From: an uncultured Anaeromyxobacter sp.
GTDB taxonomy: Bacteria > Myxococcota > Myxococcia > Myxococcales > Anaeromyxobacteraceae
Length of the DNA: 64,000 nucleotides
NCBI GenBank assembly: GCA_903855945.1
Contig: CAIOAK010000023.1
Coordinates: 1 to 64,000, forward strand
Direction: 5' to 3'
Shown here piece by piece: positions 1 through 7,073 of this stretch (within the stretch, counting starts at the first letter, position 1; each line of letters starts with the position of its first letter). Made by a program: the position numbers and the translations under genes. The notes under the pieces were generated by a model. The model had not been told where the DNA came from, did no database searches, and worked only from the letters and a program-made list of their open reading frames with translations.

Positions 1-294
1 CAGGTAGCGGGGGTTGCCCTGGTCGAGCCGGAGCCTGCCGTACTGCGGCGCTATATGGGGGTACGGCATGAGGAGGCCACCGCCCGACGGCGTGTAACCT
101 AGGAACGGGGCGGCTCCCTGCGCCGTCACGGACCTCATCCCGGCCTCGACCGCGACCATCAGCGGGACGGCCCTCTTCTTCAGCACCTCTTGGTGCTCGG
201 GTCGTAGGATCCGCGCCGCGTGAGCGGCGTACTCGTCGACGGGGTTACTAACTGCTCCGGGATCGGCCTCTGCTGCTGGGTTTTCTTGGCTCAC
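1..294 (-). CDS. DUF3854 / primase-like protein of a mobile element, N-terminal 98 residues (runs off the left edge)
   Basis: An open frame runs from a GTG at 292-294 to the window edge without a stop. The peptide contains LRPEHQEVLKKRAVP, then VAVEAGMRSVT, then a Gly-rich stretch and MPYPHIAP...RLRLDQGN. This layout matches the N-terminus of DUF3854 proteins, which sit in front of TOPRIM-primase or helicase domains in phages and integrative elements. The role in element replication is known for the family and only inferred here. The rest of the gene lies outside the window. It lies on the integrase side of the tRNA junction, so it belongs to the element. No good Shine-Dalgarno is visible before the GTG; a TTG at 322-324 in frame is an alternative start. 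Confidence 0.6.
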   Translation of the reverse strand, partial: MSQENPAAEADPGAVSNPVDEYAAHAARILRPEHQEVLKKRAVPLMVAVEAGMRSVTAQGAAPFLGYTPSGGGLLMPYPHIAPQYGRLRLDQGNPRYL

Positions 295-817
295 CGGAAA
301 ATGTAGGGGGTGCGCCTCGATCAAACAAGGTGGAATCGTCTCCGTCCCTGTGGGACTGCGTGGGAACCGGTGAACTTGCTGGTCGCGCGGCCCGGGAAGC
401 AGCATGGCCCTTCCTGCCGAGGGCTCGGAACGCCCGTCCTCCCGCCGAAAGTTGCGCCCCAAGGGCGGCTGGTTAGGATCTGTCTACCCCTTCGGAGGCG
501 CATCGCTTTTCCGGGAGGGGCTAGTCCACCGAGAACGGGTGGGAACCGTCATCAAACGGTTCTTCCGCGACGCAAGTTGCGAGTATGGCTAGAGAAATGG
601 CCAGACCGGGACCATAGGCCCCGGTTCGAATCACCCGACAGGAGGCGCATCGCCTCTAACGCGTCGGCCTTACCGAGCCCCCACATGGGGCGTCTCAGAA
701 GGCCGAGCCATGTCCGTTTCACCCGCCGCCAGTCCAGCCCATCAGCCCGGCACCAGGCTATCCAGCCTCAGTCCAGCCAACGAACCCCTGGCCGGAAGAC
801 CCCCTCGGAACGAACCG
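295..817. other. Non-coding, structured stretch of the mobile element
   Basis: No convincing protein is encoded in these roughly 520 bases. The sequence holds several short inverted repeats: GAACCGT/ACGGTTC at 543-562, the palindrome CGCAAGTTGCG at 571-581, and ACCGGG/CCCGGT at 605-625. A 13-bp direct repeat, GGAGGCGCATCGC, occurs at 494-506 and 641-653. A T-loop-like TTCGAATC follows the last hairpin, but no complete tRNA can be folded. It could be a regulatory or recombination region between the primase-like gene and the excisionase-like gene. Confidence 0.5.
494..653. repeat. 13-bp direct repeat pair GGAGGCGCATCGC
   Basis: Exact copies lie at 494-506 and 641-653. The second copy continues into CTC, which makes the inverted repeat GAGGCG-CAT-CGCCTC. 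Spacing and position upstream of the excisionase-like gene would fit protein-binding sites, but this is inference. Confidence 0.45.
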
Positions 818-1081
818 ATGCTCGTCTCGCTGGCGGAGGCGGCACGGCGGTTGGGGCTGTGCCGGAAGGTCACGCTCCCCCGCCTGATCGCGGAGGGTCA
901 GATCCGCACGGCGAGGGTCGGGAAGCGGCTGAAGGTGTCTGTCGTCGAGTTAGAGCGCTTCTGCCGCGACGGGGAACAGGTCAGGCCGGTCGTGCCGGAG
1001 AAGGGGCGCAGCGGCCGCGCAGGACGGTCCAGAAGGTCATCCAGCATGATCCGGGAGCGCATCCTCGCCATCCCGCTCTAG
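818..1081 (+). CDS. Excisionase-like helix-turn-helix protein (87 aa)
   Basis: The peptide starts MLVSLAEAARRLGL and continues with a basic wing and the segment ARVGKRLKVSVVELERFC. This is the compact MerR-like winged helix of the HTH_17/excisionase family. Such proteins bind direct repeats near attachment sites and steer the integrase towards excision, or act as element regulators. The ATG at 818 begins the domain directly; an in-frame ATG at 710 would add a low-complexity Pro/Ser-rich leader and looks less likely. The gene ends tail-to-tail with the integrase: their stop codons share the CTAG at 1078-1081. Xis function is inferred from fold and neighbour, not shown. Confidence 0.6.
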   Translation: MLVSLAEAARRLGLCRKVTLPRLIAEGQIRTARVGKRLKVSVVELERFCRDGEQVRPVVPEKGRSGRAGRSRRSSSMIRERILAIPL

Positions 1082-2136
1082 ACGGGGGTCGGGATCTTGG
1101 CCGGGGCGGCGTTGGGGGCGTAGTTCAGCGCGACCATCCTGGCCCCCTGATGACCGAGGAATCCTGCCGTGCTCTGGAGGTTTCCGGTGGCGGCGACCCC
1201 GAACGACCCGACGACGTGCCGCATGGCGCCCGGGGCGAACGGCGTCACCCCTAGATCCTTGCAGGCCTTCTTCGCTGCCCGATCAAACCACTCCCGGCTA
1301 ATCGGTCCGTGCTTGAGCAGCTGCTGCGCCGCCTGGAACACGGCCTTCGACACCCTGGTGAGGTGGTAGTTCTTCGACTTGTGGGTGGTCCCGATGACAC
1401 CCCACTCAGCCTTCCTCCTCTGTTCCTTCGGGAACTCCTCCGCCAGGCCATCCGCTGCGAACCGGCACACCTCGGTCGTGTGCCAACCAGTGCCCAGTCC
1501 GACAAGTAGGGCGTCCTTGTACGGGGCAGCGAGCTTCGCGATGACCGCCCGGACGTCCGCAACGGGAGGCACGTACCGCGTCCCTGCCGACTGCGCACCC
1601 TGACGTTTCGGCGCCTTGAGCTCGCCCAGAACCGGGTCCTCCCCCTTGGAGATCTCGTGCTCGACGGTCCGCAGCCAGCCGAACAGGCTCTTGACCACGG
1701 CGATACGGTGGGCCCTGGCGCTGGTCCCCTTGAGGGGCCCGATGATGTCCGTCCGCAGGTCCAGGCGCTTCAGATCCTTCCCCTCGAGTTCCTGGGCCCA
1801 CCACGCGAGGTACTGCTGCTGCTTGCGCCTCCAGGCTTTCGAGTTCCCCTTGCCGCCGTCCTTCTGGCCCGCCTTGCTCCAGGCGAGGAACATCTCGATG
1901 AGGCCTTCGTCGAGGTAGAGGGCGTCGACGACGTCGGGACGGGGGCTGTAGTTGGCGGGATCGATCTCGAAGCGGCGGAACTCGGCCAGGGCAGCGGCCT
2001 CCGTCGACCGGCGCGTCGATACCTCCCACGTCTTCCCGGCGATGGTCTTGCGGATGAAGTACGTCCGGACGCCGTGGCTGCTGAGCCACTCCCGACCGTG
2101 GTCCCACCTGCCGACCCACTGCCCCTTCTTCGCCAT
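1078..2136 (-). CDS. Tyrosine recombinase / phage-type integrase with altered catalytic motifs (352 aa)
   Basis: The ATG at 2134-2136 is preceded by GAGGAGG at six bases, so it is preferred over a GTG at 2151. A basic N-terminal arm-binding region (about 1-60) and a core-binding domain (about 75-170) are followed by the catalytic domain. The C-terminal box reads MRHVVGSF...GFLGHQGARMVALNYA, giving Arg306, His329 and the nucleophile Tyr339. Where the family has the first catalytic Arg (TGxR), this protein has TGWHTTE with His219. The His of HxxR is replaced by Gly303. Lys253/255 sit near the beta-hairpin lysine position. The gene lies next to the split tRNA-Met, as expected for an integrase. 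Whether it is active with these substitutions cannot be judged from sequence alone. Confidence 0.8.
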   Translation of the reverse strand: MAKKGQWVGRWDHGREWLSSHGVRTYFIRKTIAGKTWEVSTRRSTEAAALAEFRRFEIDPANYSPRPDVVDALYLDEGLIEMFLAWSKAGQKDGGKGNSKAWRRKQQQYLAWWAQELEGKDLKRLDLRTDIIGPLKGTSARAHRIAVVKSLFGWLRTVEHEISKGEDPVLGELKAPKRQGAQSAGTRYVPPVADVRAVIAKLAAPYKDALLVGLGTGWHTTEVCRFAADGLAEEFPKEQRRKAEWGVIGTTHKSKNYHLTRVSKAVFQAAQQLLKHGPISREWFDRAAKKACKDLGVTPFAPGAMRHVVGSFGVAATGNLQSTAGFLGHQGARMVALNYAPNAAPAKIPTPV

Positions 2137-2151
2137 AGCCCGCCTCCTCAC

Positions 2152-2246
2152 CCTGGGAATGGATTGGGAATACTCCCGATCCTACTCCCTAGGTCATGGC
2201 ATCAAGAAGGTTATCAGTAGGGCTATTACGGGGGGCCTGGGAATGG
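2152..2246. repeat. 11-bp direct repeats CCTGGGAATGG flanking the integrase start
   Basis: Exact copies at 2152-2162 and 2236-2246 lie 84 bp apart, with a weaker relative (TTGGGAATA) from 2164. They lie between the integrase start and the split tRNA, where arm-type integrase sites usually sit. Confidence 0.5.
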
Positions 2247-2250
2247 CGTG

Positions 2251-2294
2251 AGGGATTATGAGACCCTCGCTCTAGCCGACTGAGCTACCTCACC
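2251..2294 (-). pseudogene. 5' half of a tRNA-Met(CAU) gene, attachment-site junction
   Basis: Read on the minus strand from 2294, the sequence gives a 7-base acceptor strand GGTGAGG, TA, a D-arm GCTC...GAGC, and an anticodon arm AGGGT-CTCATAA-TCCCT with anticodon CAU. After base 2251 there is no T-arm (no TTCRANY loop) and no matching 3' acceptor strand. The gene is therefore broken just after the anticodon arm. Anticodon arms are known integration sites for tyrosine recombinases, so this is read as the chromosome-side half of an att junction. One U-U mismatch closes the anticodon stem. Confidence 0.7.
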
Positions 2295-2526
2295 TGACAT
2301 CGTCCGCCTGCTTGGAGCCCATCTCGTGGGGGCGACCGGGGGCGATTGCGGGCTGGACCGGGGGTGTATTTCACTCCCAGTGAACCCCGCCCGGCGCCGC
2401 CGGAGGCCCCTGTTCTCAGGGCGGCGGGAGACTATTCCCGCCCCCCTCCCCCGTCAAGAGCGCCTTCCGTCGCGACGCCCTCGGCCCCGTCGAAGAAGCC
2501 GACGACGAGAGTCCAGACCCACCGCT
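2295..2526. other. Intergenic region, no gene seen
   Basis: Between the split tRNA and the uspA stop codon I see no open frame with coding character. The stretch is very GC-rich. It contains CCCGCC/GGCGGG-type inverted repeats around 2385-2450 but no T-run terminator. Confidence 0.5.
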
Positions 2527-2967
2527 TCATCGCTCGCGGAAGACGATCACCGGCAGCGGGGTGTGGGCCAGGACCCGCTGCGTCTGGCTGCCGACGAGGA
2601 AGCGCTCCAGTCCACTCCTGCCGTGCGACGCCATGGCGATGGCATCGCAACCTCTCTCCCGGGCGGTCTCGAGGATCACCTTCCAGGGATGGTCTCCCTG
2701 CGCCGTCACGCCCTCGAACGGAACCCGGGCCTCGGCCGCGAGGCTCTCCACGAACGCCAGGTGGTTTCGCGCGTGCAGGTCCACGTCCCAGGAACTTCCC
2801 CGGGTGTCCTCGACGACCTCCGGTCGGAGGGTGAAGACGTGGAAGGCCGGCTTCACTGTAAGTGCGGTGACCCGGGCGCCCAGGCGAGCGGCCAGCGCGA
2901 CGGCCTGCCGGGCGGCCGACTCGGACGACGGCGAGCCATCGGTGGGAATGAGCAGGTGCTGGAACAT
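2527..2967 (-). CDS. Universal stress protein, UspA family (146 aa)
   Basis: A single Usp domain fills the protein. It begins MFQHLLIPTDGSPSSESA and ends with the ATP-binding signature MASHGRSGLERFLVGSQ followed by PLPVIVFRE, which matches the G-2x-G-9x-G(S/T) loop. Such soluble proteins bind ATP and support survival in stress or anoxia. The ATG at 2965-2967 has AGGAGG eight bases upstream, so the longer in-frame extension to 3114 is rejected. The gene is divergent from the hydrogenase operon and shares with it an intergenic FNR-type box, suggesting joint oxygen-responsive control (inference). Confidence 0.88.
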   Translation of the reverse strand: MFQHLLIPTDGSPSSESAARQAVALAARLGARVTALTVKPAFHVFTLRPEVVEDTRGSSWDVDLHARNHLAFVESLAAEARVPFEGVTAQGDHPWKVILETARERGCDAIAMASHGRSGLERFLVGSQTQRVLAHTPLPVIVFRER

Positions 2968-3006
2968 GGAAGAGCCTCCTCGAGGGGTGCCGGTTCGATG
3001 CCGTCC

Positions 3007-3020
3007 TTGATCGCGGTCAA
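3007..3020. promoter_or_regulatory. FNR/CRP-family palindrome between uspA and hyaA
   Basis: The sequence TTGATCGCGGTCAA differs from the FNR consensus TTGAT-N4-ATCAA at one position. It lies 40 bases from the uspA start and 58 bases from the hyaA start. It could serve both divergent promoters, consistent with oxygen control of an uptake hydrogenase. Confidence 0.6.
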
Positions 3021-3077
3021 GAATAGCACGCCCCGTGAAAAGATTGTCCTCCGAAATTCCACCCGGGGGATGGACAG

Positions 3078-4250
3078 ATGCCCTCCGAAAGTATGAACAT
3101 CCGCGCTTCCACACTCGCGGGGTGGCCCATGACCAAGAGCCTCAGCGGTCCCACGACGTACGAGGTGCTTCGCGACCACGGGGTCGATCGACGCACCTTC
3201 CTCAAGTTTGCCACCGGCATCACGGCGACGATGGGGCTGGAGGCCACCTTCGTCCCCCAGGTGGTGCACGCGCTCGAGTCGAAGCCGCGCATCCCGGTGC
3301 TCTGGATGGAGGGGCTCTCCTGCACCTGCTGCACGGAATCCTTCATCCGCTCGTCGCACCCGCTCGTGGGCGACGTCATCCTCAACATGCTCTCCCTCGA
3401 CTACCACCCCACGATCCAGGTGGCGGCGGGCTTCCAGGCGGAGGAGATCGTCGACAAGCTCATCCACGACAAGCCCGGCCAGTACGTGCTCGCCGTGGAG
3501 GGGAACGCGCCACTCGCCGACGGAGGCGTCTATTGCCTGGAGGGAGGCCGCACCTTCGAGGACCGTCTCCGCGAGGCGGCCAGCAAGGCCCGCTTCGTCG
3601 TGGCCTGGGGCAACTGCGCCAGCGCCGGCTGCGTCCAGGCCGCCGCGCCCAACCCGACCCAGGCGACCCCCATCGGCAAGATGATCTCCGACAAGCCGGT
3701 CATCAACGTGTCCGGCTGCCCGCCCATCCCCATCGTGATGACGGGCATCCTCACCTACATCCTCACCTTCGACCGCCTTCCCGAGCTCGACCGTCTCGGC
3801 CGTCCCAAGATGTTCTACCAGCACCGGATTCACGACAAGTGCTACCGGCGCGCCTTCTTCGACGCCGGTCAGTACGTCCAGTCCTGGGACGACGAGGGGG
3901 CCCGCCTCGGCCACTGTCTCTACAAGATGGGGTGCCGCGGTCCGACCACCTACAACTACTGCTCCACCTTCAAGTGGAACGACGGCGTCTCCTGGCCCGT
4001 CGGGTCCGGGCACGGCTGCCTCGGCTGCAGCGAGCCGGGATTCTGGGACGACGGCCCGTTCTTCCAGCGCCTCGCCAACATCCCGCAGATCAACATCGAC
4101 AGCTGGCCGGAGACGGTCGGCAAGGTGGTGGCCGGCGCGGCCGCCATCGGCGCCGGCGCCCACGCCGTCTCCGCGATCGCCAAGAACGCGGTGAAGCCCA
4201 CCGAGAAGGTGCCGGTCGAGTCGAGCTCCGGCGTGAAGGGAGAGGAGTAG
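3078..4250 (+). CDS. hyaA: [NiFe] uptake hydrogenase small subunit (390 aa)
   Basis: The small subunit carries the Fe-S relay that passes electrons from the NiFe site of HyaB to the membrane cytochrome. A Tat signal is seen as DRRTFLKF at residues 37-44, followed by a hydrophobic stretch. The cluster motifs are in order: EGLSCTCCTES, WGNCASAGC, VSGCPP, HDKCYRR, GHCLYKMGC, YCSTFKW and HGCLGCSEPGFWD. A C-terminal Ala/Gly-rich helix and a charged tail fit a membrane anchor. The ATG at 3078 has GGGGGA seven bases upstream; ATGs at 3093 and 3129 would keep the Tat motif. The hyaB start follows after three bases. It is the group 1 type by motif; the exact subgroup was not determined. Confidence 0.95.
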   Translation: MPSESMNIRASTLAGWPMTKSLSGPTTYEVLRDHGVDRRTFLKFATGITATMGLEATFVPQVVHALESKPRIPVLWMEGLSCTCCTESFIRSSHPLVGDVILNMLSLDYHPTIQVAAGFQAEEIVDKLIHDKPGQYVLAVEGNAPLADGGVYCLEGGRTFEDRLREAASKARFVVAWGNCASAGCVQAAAPNPTQATPIGKMISDKPVINVSGCPPIPIVMTGILTYILTFDRLPELDRLGRPKMFYQHRIHDKCYRRAFFDAGQYVQSWDDEGARLGHCLYKMGCRGPTTYNYCSTFKWNDGVSWPVGSGHGCLGCSEPGFWDDGPFFQRLANIPQINIDSWPETVGKVVAGAAAIGAGAHAVSAIAKNAVKPTEKVPVESSSGVKGEE

Positions 4251-4253
4251 CCC

Positions 4254-5981
4254 ATGAGCACGCGCGTCGTCGTCGATCCCGTCACCCGCATCGAAGGTCA
4301 CCTCCGCATCGAGGCCATGCTGGACGACCGGGGCGTCATCCGGGACGCCATGTCCTCGGGCACGATGTGGCGCGGCATCGAGGTCATCCTGCAGGGGCGC
4401 GATCCTCGCGATGCCTGGGCCTTCTGCGAGCGCATCTGCGGGGTCTGCACCACCATCCACGCGCTCTGCTCGGTGCGGGCGGTGGAGAACGCGCTCGGGA
4501 TCGACATCCCCCCGGCCGCCTCCTCCATCCGCAACATCATGTACCTGGCGCAGCAGGTGCAGGACCACCTGACCCACTTCTACCAGCTGCAGGCGCTCGA
4601 CTGGGTGGACGTGGTCTCGGCGCTGAAGGCCGATCCGGCCGCCACCTCGGCGCTGGCCCAGAAGGTGTCGCCGGGCTGGTATCCGAACGACACGGGGTAC
4701 TTCAAGGACGTCGCCGTGACGCTGAAGCGTTTCGTCGACTCCGGCCAGCTCGGCATCTTCGCCAACGCCTACTGGGGGCACCCGGCCTACAAGCTGCCGC
4801 CCGAGGCGAACCTCATGGCGGTGGCCCACTACCTGGAGGCGCTCAAGGTCCAGAAGGAGATCGTGAAGATCCACGCCGTGTTCGGGGGCAAGAACCCGCA
4901 CCCGAACTACCTGGTCGGCGGCATGCCCTGCTCCATCAACATGAACGGCGACAACGCCATCGGGATGGAGCAGCTCAACCTCGTCGGCCAGATCATCCGG
5001 ACCCACCGGAACATGGTGGAGAAGATGTACTACCCGGACGTCATGGCGGTGGCCTCCTTCTACCCGGAGTGGACGAAGCTCGGCGGCGGGCTCGGCAACT
5101 ACCTCTGCTTCGGCGAGGTGCCGGCCCACGGCAACATCAACGACCTGAAGAGCCTCCGCATGCCGCGCGGAGCCATCCTGGGCAAGGACCTCTCCCGCGT
5201 CCTGGACGTGGATCCCACCGACCCCACGCAGGTGCTCGAGGCCGTCGATCACTCCTGGTACGAGTACCCGGCCGGCACCACCACCCTCAACCCGTGGGAC
5301 GGCGTCTCCAAGCCCCGCTACACCGGGCCGAAGCCCCCCTTCAAGAACCTGGACGAGAAGAAGCCCTACTCCTTCGTGAAGGGACCCCGCTGGAAGGGCA
5401 ACGCCATGGAGGTCGGTCCGCTGGCCCGCATGCTCGTCGGCTACGCGTCCGGTCGCTCGGAGTACAAGGACGTGGTGGGCGAGGCGCTGGGCGCACTGAA
5501 GCTCGGACCCGAGGCGCTCTTCTCCACCCTCGGCCGCACCGCGGCGCGGGTGCTCGAGACCCGGCTCTGCGCGGCCTGGCTGGAGGAGGAGTTCAACGGA
5601 CTGCTCGCCCACGTCAAGGCGGGCCAGACCGCCACCGCCAACACCACGAAGTGGAACCCGAACACGTGGCCCGCCGAGGCCAAGGGGTTCGGCTTCGTGG
5701 AGGCGCCGCGCGGCGCGCTGGGTCACTGGATCCGCATCAAGGACGGGAAGATCGCCAACTACCAGGCGGTGGTGCCCACCACCTGGAACGGTTCGCCCCG
5801 GGACGAGAAGGGGCAGCTCGGAGCCTTCGAGTCCTCGCTGCTCGGCACCCCCATGGCGAACCCCAAGCTGCCGCTCGAGATCCTCCGGACCATCCACTCC
5901 TTCGACCCCTGCCTCGCCTGCGCCACGCACGTGCACGACGCGGAGGGCAACGAGGTGGGGAGCGCCATCGTCGTGCGGTAG
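4254..5981 (+). CDS. hyaB: [NiFe] uptake hydrogenase large subunit (575 aa)
   Basis: This catalytic subunit oxidises H2 at a NiFe(CN)2CO centre. The two metal-binding motifs are intact: RICGVC at residues 60-65 and DPCLACATH at 551-559. All four nickel ligands are cysteine, so there is no selenocysteine. The 16 residues after His559 are the peptide normally removed by an endopeptidase of the HyaD/HupD type after nickel insertion. The protein has no signal of its own and would be carried out by the HyaA Tat signal. It sits three bases after hyaA and 13 before hyaC. The Hyp maturation genes and the protease gene are not in this window. Confidence 0.96.
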   Translation: MSTRVVVDPVTRIEGHLRIEAMLDDRGVIRDAMSSGTMWRGIEVILQGRDPRDAWAFCERICGVCTTIHALCSVRAVENALGIDIPPAASSIRNIMYLAQQVQDHLTHFYQLQALDWVDVVSALKADPAATSALAQKVSPGWYPNDTGYFKDVAVTLKRFVDSGQLGIFANAYWGHPAYKLPPEANLMAVAHYLEALKVQKEIVKIHAVFGGKNPHPNYLVGGMPCSINMNGDNAIGMEQLNLVGQIIRTHRNMVEKMYYPDVMAVASFYPEWTKLGGGLGNYLCFGEVPAHGNINDLKSLRMPRGAILGKDLSRVLDVDPTDPTQVLEAVDHSWYEYPAGTTTLNPWDGVSKPRYTGPKPPFKNLDEKKPYSFVKGPRWKGNAMEVGPLARMLVGYASGRSEYKDVVGEALGALKLGPEALFSTLGRTAARVLETRLCAAWLEEEFNGLLAHVKAGQTATANTTKWNPNTWPAEAKGFGFVEAPRGALGHWIRIKDGKIANYQAVVPTTWNGSPRDEKGQLGAFESSLLGTPMANPKLPLEILRTIHSFDPCLACATHVHDAEGNEVGSAIVVR

Positions 5982-5994
5982 GGAGGAGGACGCC

Positions 5995-6732
5995 ATGGCC
6001 ATCGAGACCCGGCCGTTCACCACAGAGGACTTCGCCCGGAACCCGGACGACTACTACCGGGCGGGCTACGTCTGGCAGGTCCCCGTGCGGGTCACCCACT
6101 GGGTGACTGCCCTCAGCATCACCGCCCTCTTCCTCACCGGGCTCTACATCGCCAACCCGGTCTTCTCTCCCGAGGGGGAGGCCTGGAAGAACTTCACCAT
6201 GGGTTGGATGCGGAAGATCCACTTCGCCGCCGGATTCATCTTCGCGGTGAGCTGGCTCACCCGCGCCTACTGGTTCTTCGCGGGCAACAACTACGCCCGC
6301 TCCGGCTTCCCCATGTTCTGGCGCGCCGGATGGTGGCGCGACCTGTGGCACCAGCTCTGGGAGTACCTGAAGCTGAAGCGCGGCCCCATTCACCTGGGGC
6401 ACAACGCGCTCGGCGGCCTCTCCTACACCCTGGGCGTGGTGGTCCTGGGAGCCTTCCAGATCCTGACCGGCCTCGCGCTCTTCTCGCAGGACGCGCCGAC
6501 CGGGCCGATGAACAGGCTCTTCGGGTGGCTGCTGCCGTTCCTGGGCGGGCCGTTCCGCGTGACGAGCTACCACCTGCTCGCCGCCTGGTTCGTCTTCACC
6601 TTCGTCATCCTGCACGTCTACATCGTGATCTACGACTCGACCCAGTACCGGAACGGCCTCATCTCGGGCATGATCACGGGGCGCAAGTTCTACCAGCGGG
6701 GCGACAAGGTGCAGGACACCTGGCTGGGGTGA
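5995..6732 (+). CDS. hyaC: Hydrogenase b-type cytochrome subunit (245 aa)
   Basis: This integral membrane dihaem cytochrome b takes electrons from HyaA and passes them to quinone. Four hydrophobic segments are visible, with candidate haem histidines in VTHWVTA, KIHFAAG, SYHLLAAW and VILHVYIV. The length and the order after hyaAB match the family. A GGGAGGAGGACGCC leader before the ATG provides a strong ribosome site. It ends the recognisable hydrogenase operon; the following stretch is a gene remnant rather than hyaD. Confidence 0.94.
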   Translation: MAIETRPFTTEDFARNPDDYYRAGYVWQVPVRVTHWVTALSITALFLTGLYIANPVFSPEGEAWKNFTMGWMRKIHFAAGFIFAVSWLTRAYWFFAGNNYARSGFPMFWRAGWWRDLWHQLWEYLKLKRGPIHLGHNALGGLSYTLGVVVLGAFQILTGLALFSQDAPTGPMNRLFGWLLPFLGGPFRVTSYHLLAAWFVFTFVILHVYIVIYDSTQYRNGLISGMITGRKFYQRGDKVQDTWLG

Positions 6733-6741
6733 TCGGCACAC

Positions 6742-7073
6742 ATGTCGCCGTCGCGAACGCTCGCCCCCATCTTCCTCGCAGCCCTCCTCGCGCTGGCCGG
6801 CTGTTCGTGCCCTCCGGCACGGGAAAGCGGATCGTGGTCTTCGGCCACACCCACGAGGTCCGGCTGGACCCGGCGGTGAACGCCGAGGGGCAGGCGTGCG
6901 TCTACGCCAACTCCGGCACCTGGATCGACGCCACCGAGGACTCGATGACCTTCGTCTCCATCGCTCCGCCGCATCCGGGGTCGGACGTCAAGGTGGTGAG
7001 CACGTGGCGGTACGTGAAGGGCGGCGAGCCGGTCAAGCTCGGCAGTTCGGCCATCCGGATCAAGGCGACGTAG
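6742..7073 (+). pseudogene. Chimeric remnant: lipoprotein start joined to a metallophosphoesterase tail
   Basis: From ATG 6742 a lipoprotein signal is readable (hydrophobic core, lipobox LAGC), but this frame stops at 6879. Shifting frame from about 6810 gives IVVFGHTHEVRLD, then YANSGTWID, then about 40 more residues to a stop at 7073. GHTH and the NSGTW segment are C-terminal motifs of calcineurin-like phosphoesterases such as LpxH-type enzymes. The N-terminal metal motifs (DxH, GDxxD, GNHE) are absent. A deletion that joined a lipoprotein gene to the end of a phosphoesterase gene out of frame explains this best. The last 14 bases overlap the convergent gene that follows. Confidence 0.6.

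Noticed and set aside
321-503. Minus-strand open frame of 60 codons left of the excisionase-like gene
   Set aside because: It has no recognisable motif, no ribosome site and a composition like random GC-rich sequence.
575-655. Possible complete tRNA around the TTCGAATC
   Set aside because: A D-arm-like and an anticodon-arm-like hairpin precede it, but the T-stem bases do not pair and no acceptor stem can be formed.
2853-6023. Very long minus-strand open frame opposite the hydrogenase genes, and similar long frames elsewhere
   Set aside because: High GC leaves few stops in antisense frames; the translated sequence is low-complexity Arg/Gly/His/Val and lacks motifs, while the opposite strand has clear genes.
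6742-6879. Short intact lipoprotein gene of 45 residues
   Set aside because: After the lipobox the sequence has no domain, and the same DNA in another frame encodes clear phosphoesterase motifs, so it was listed as a remnant.
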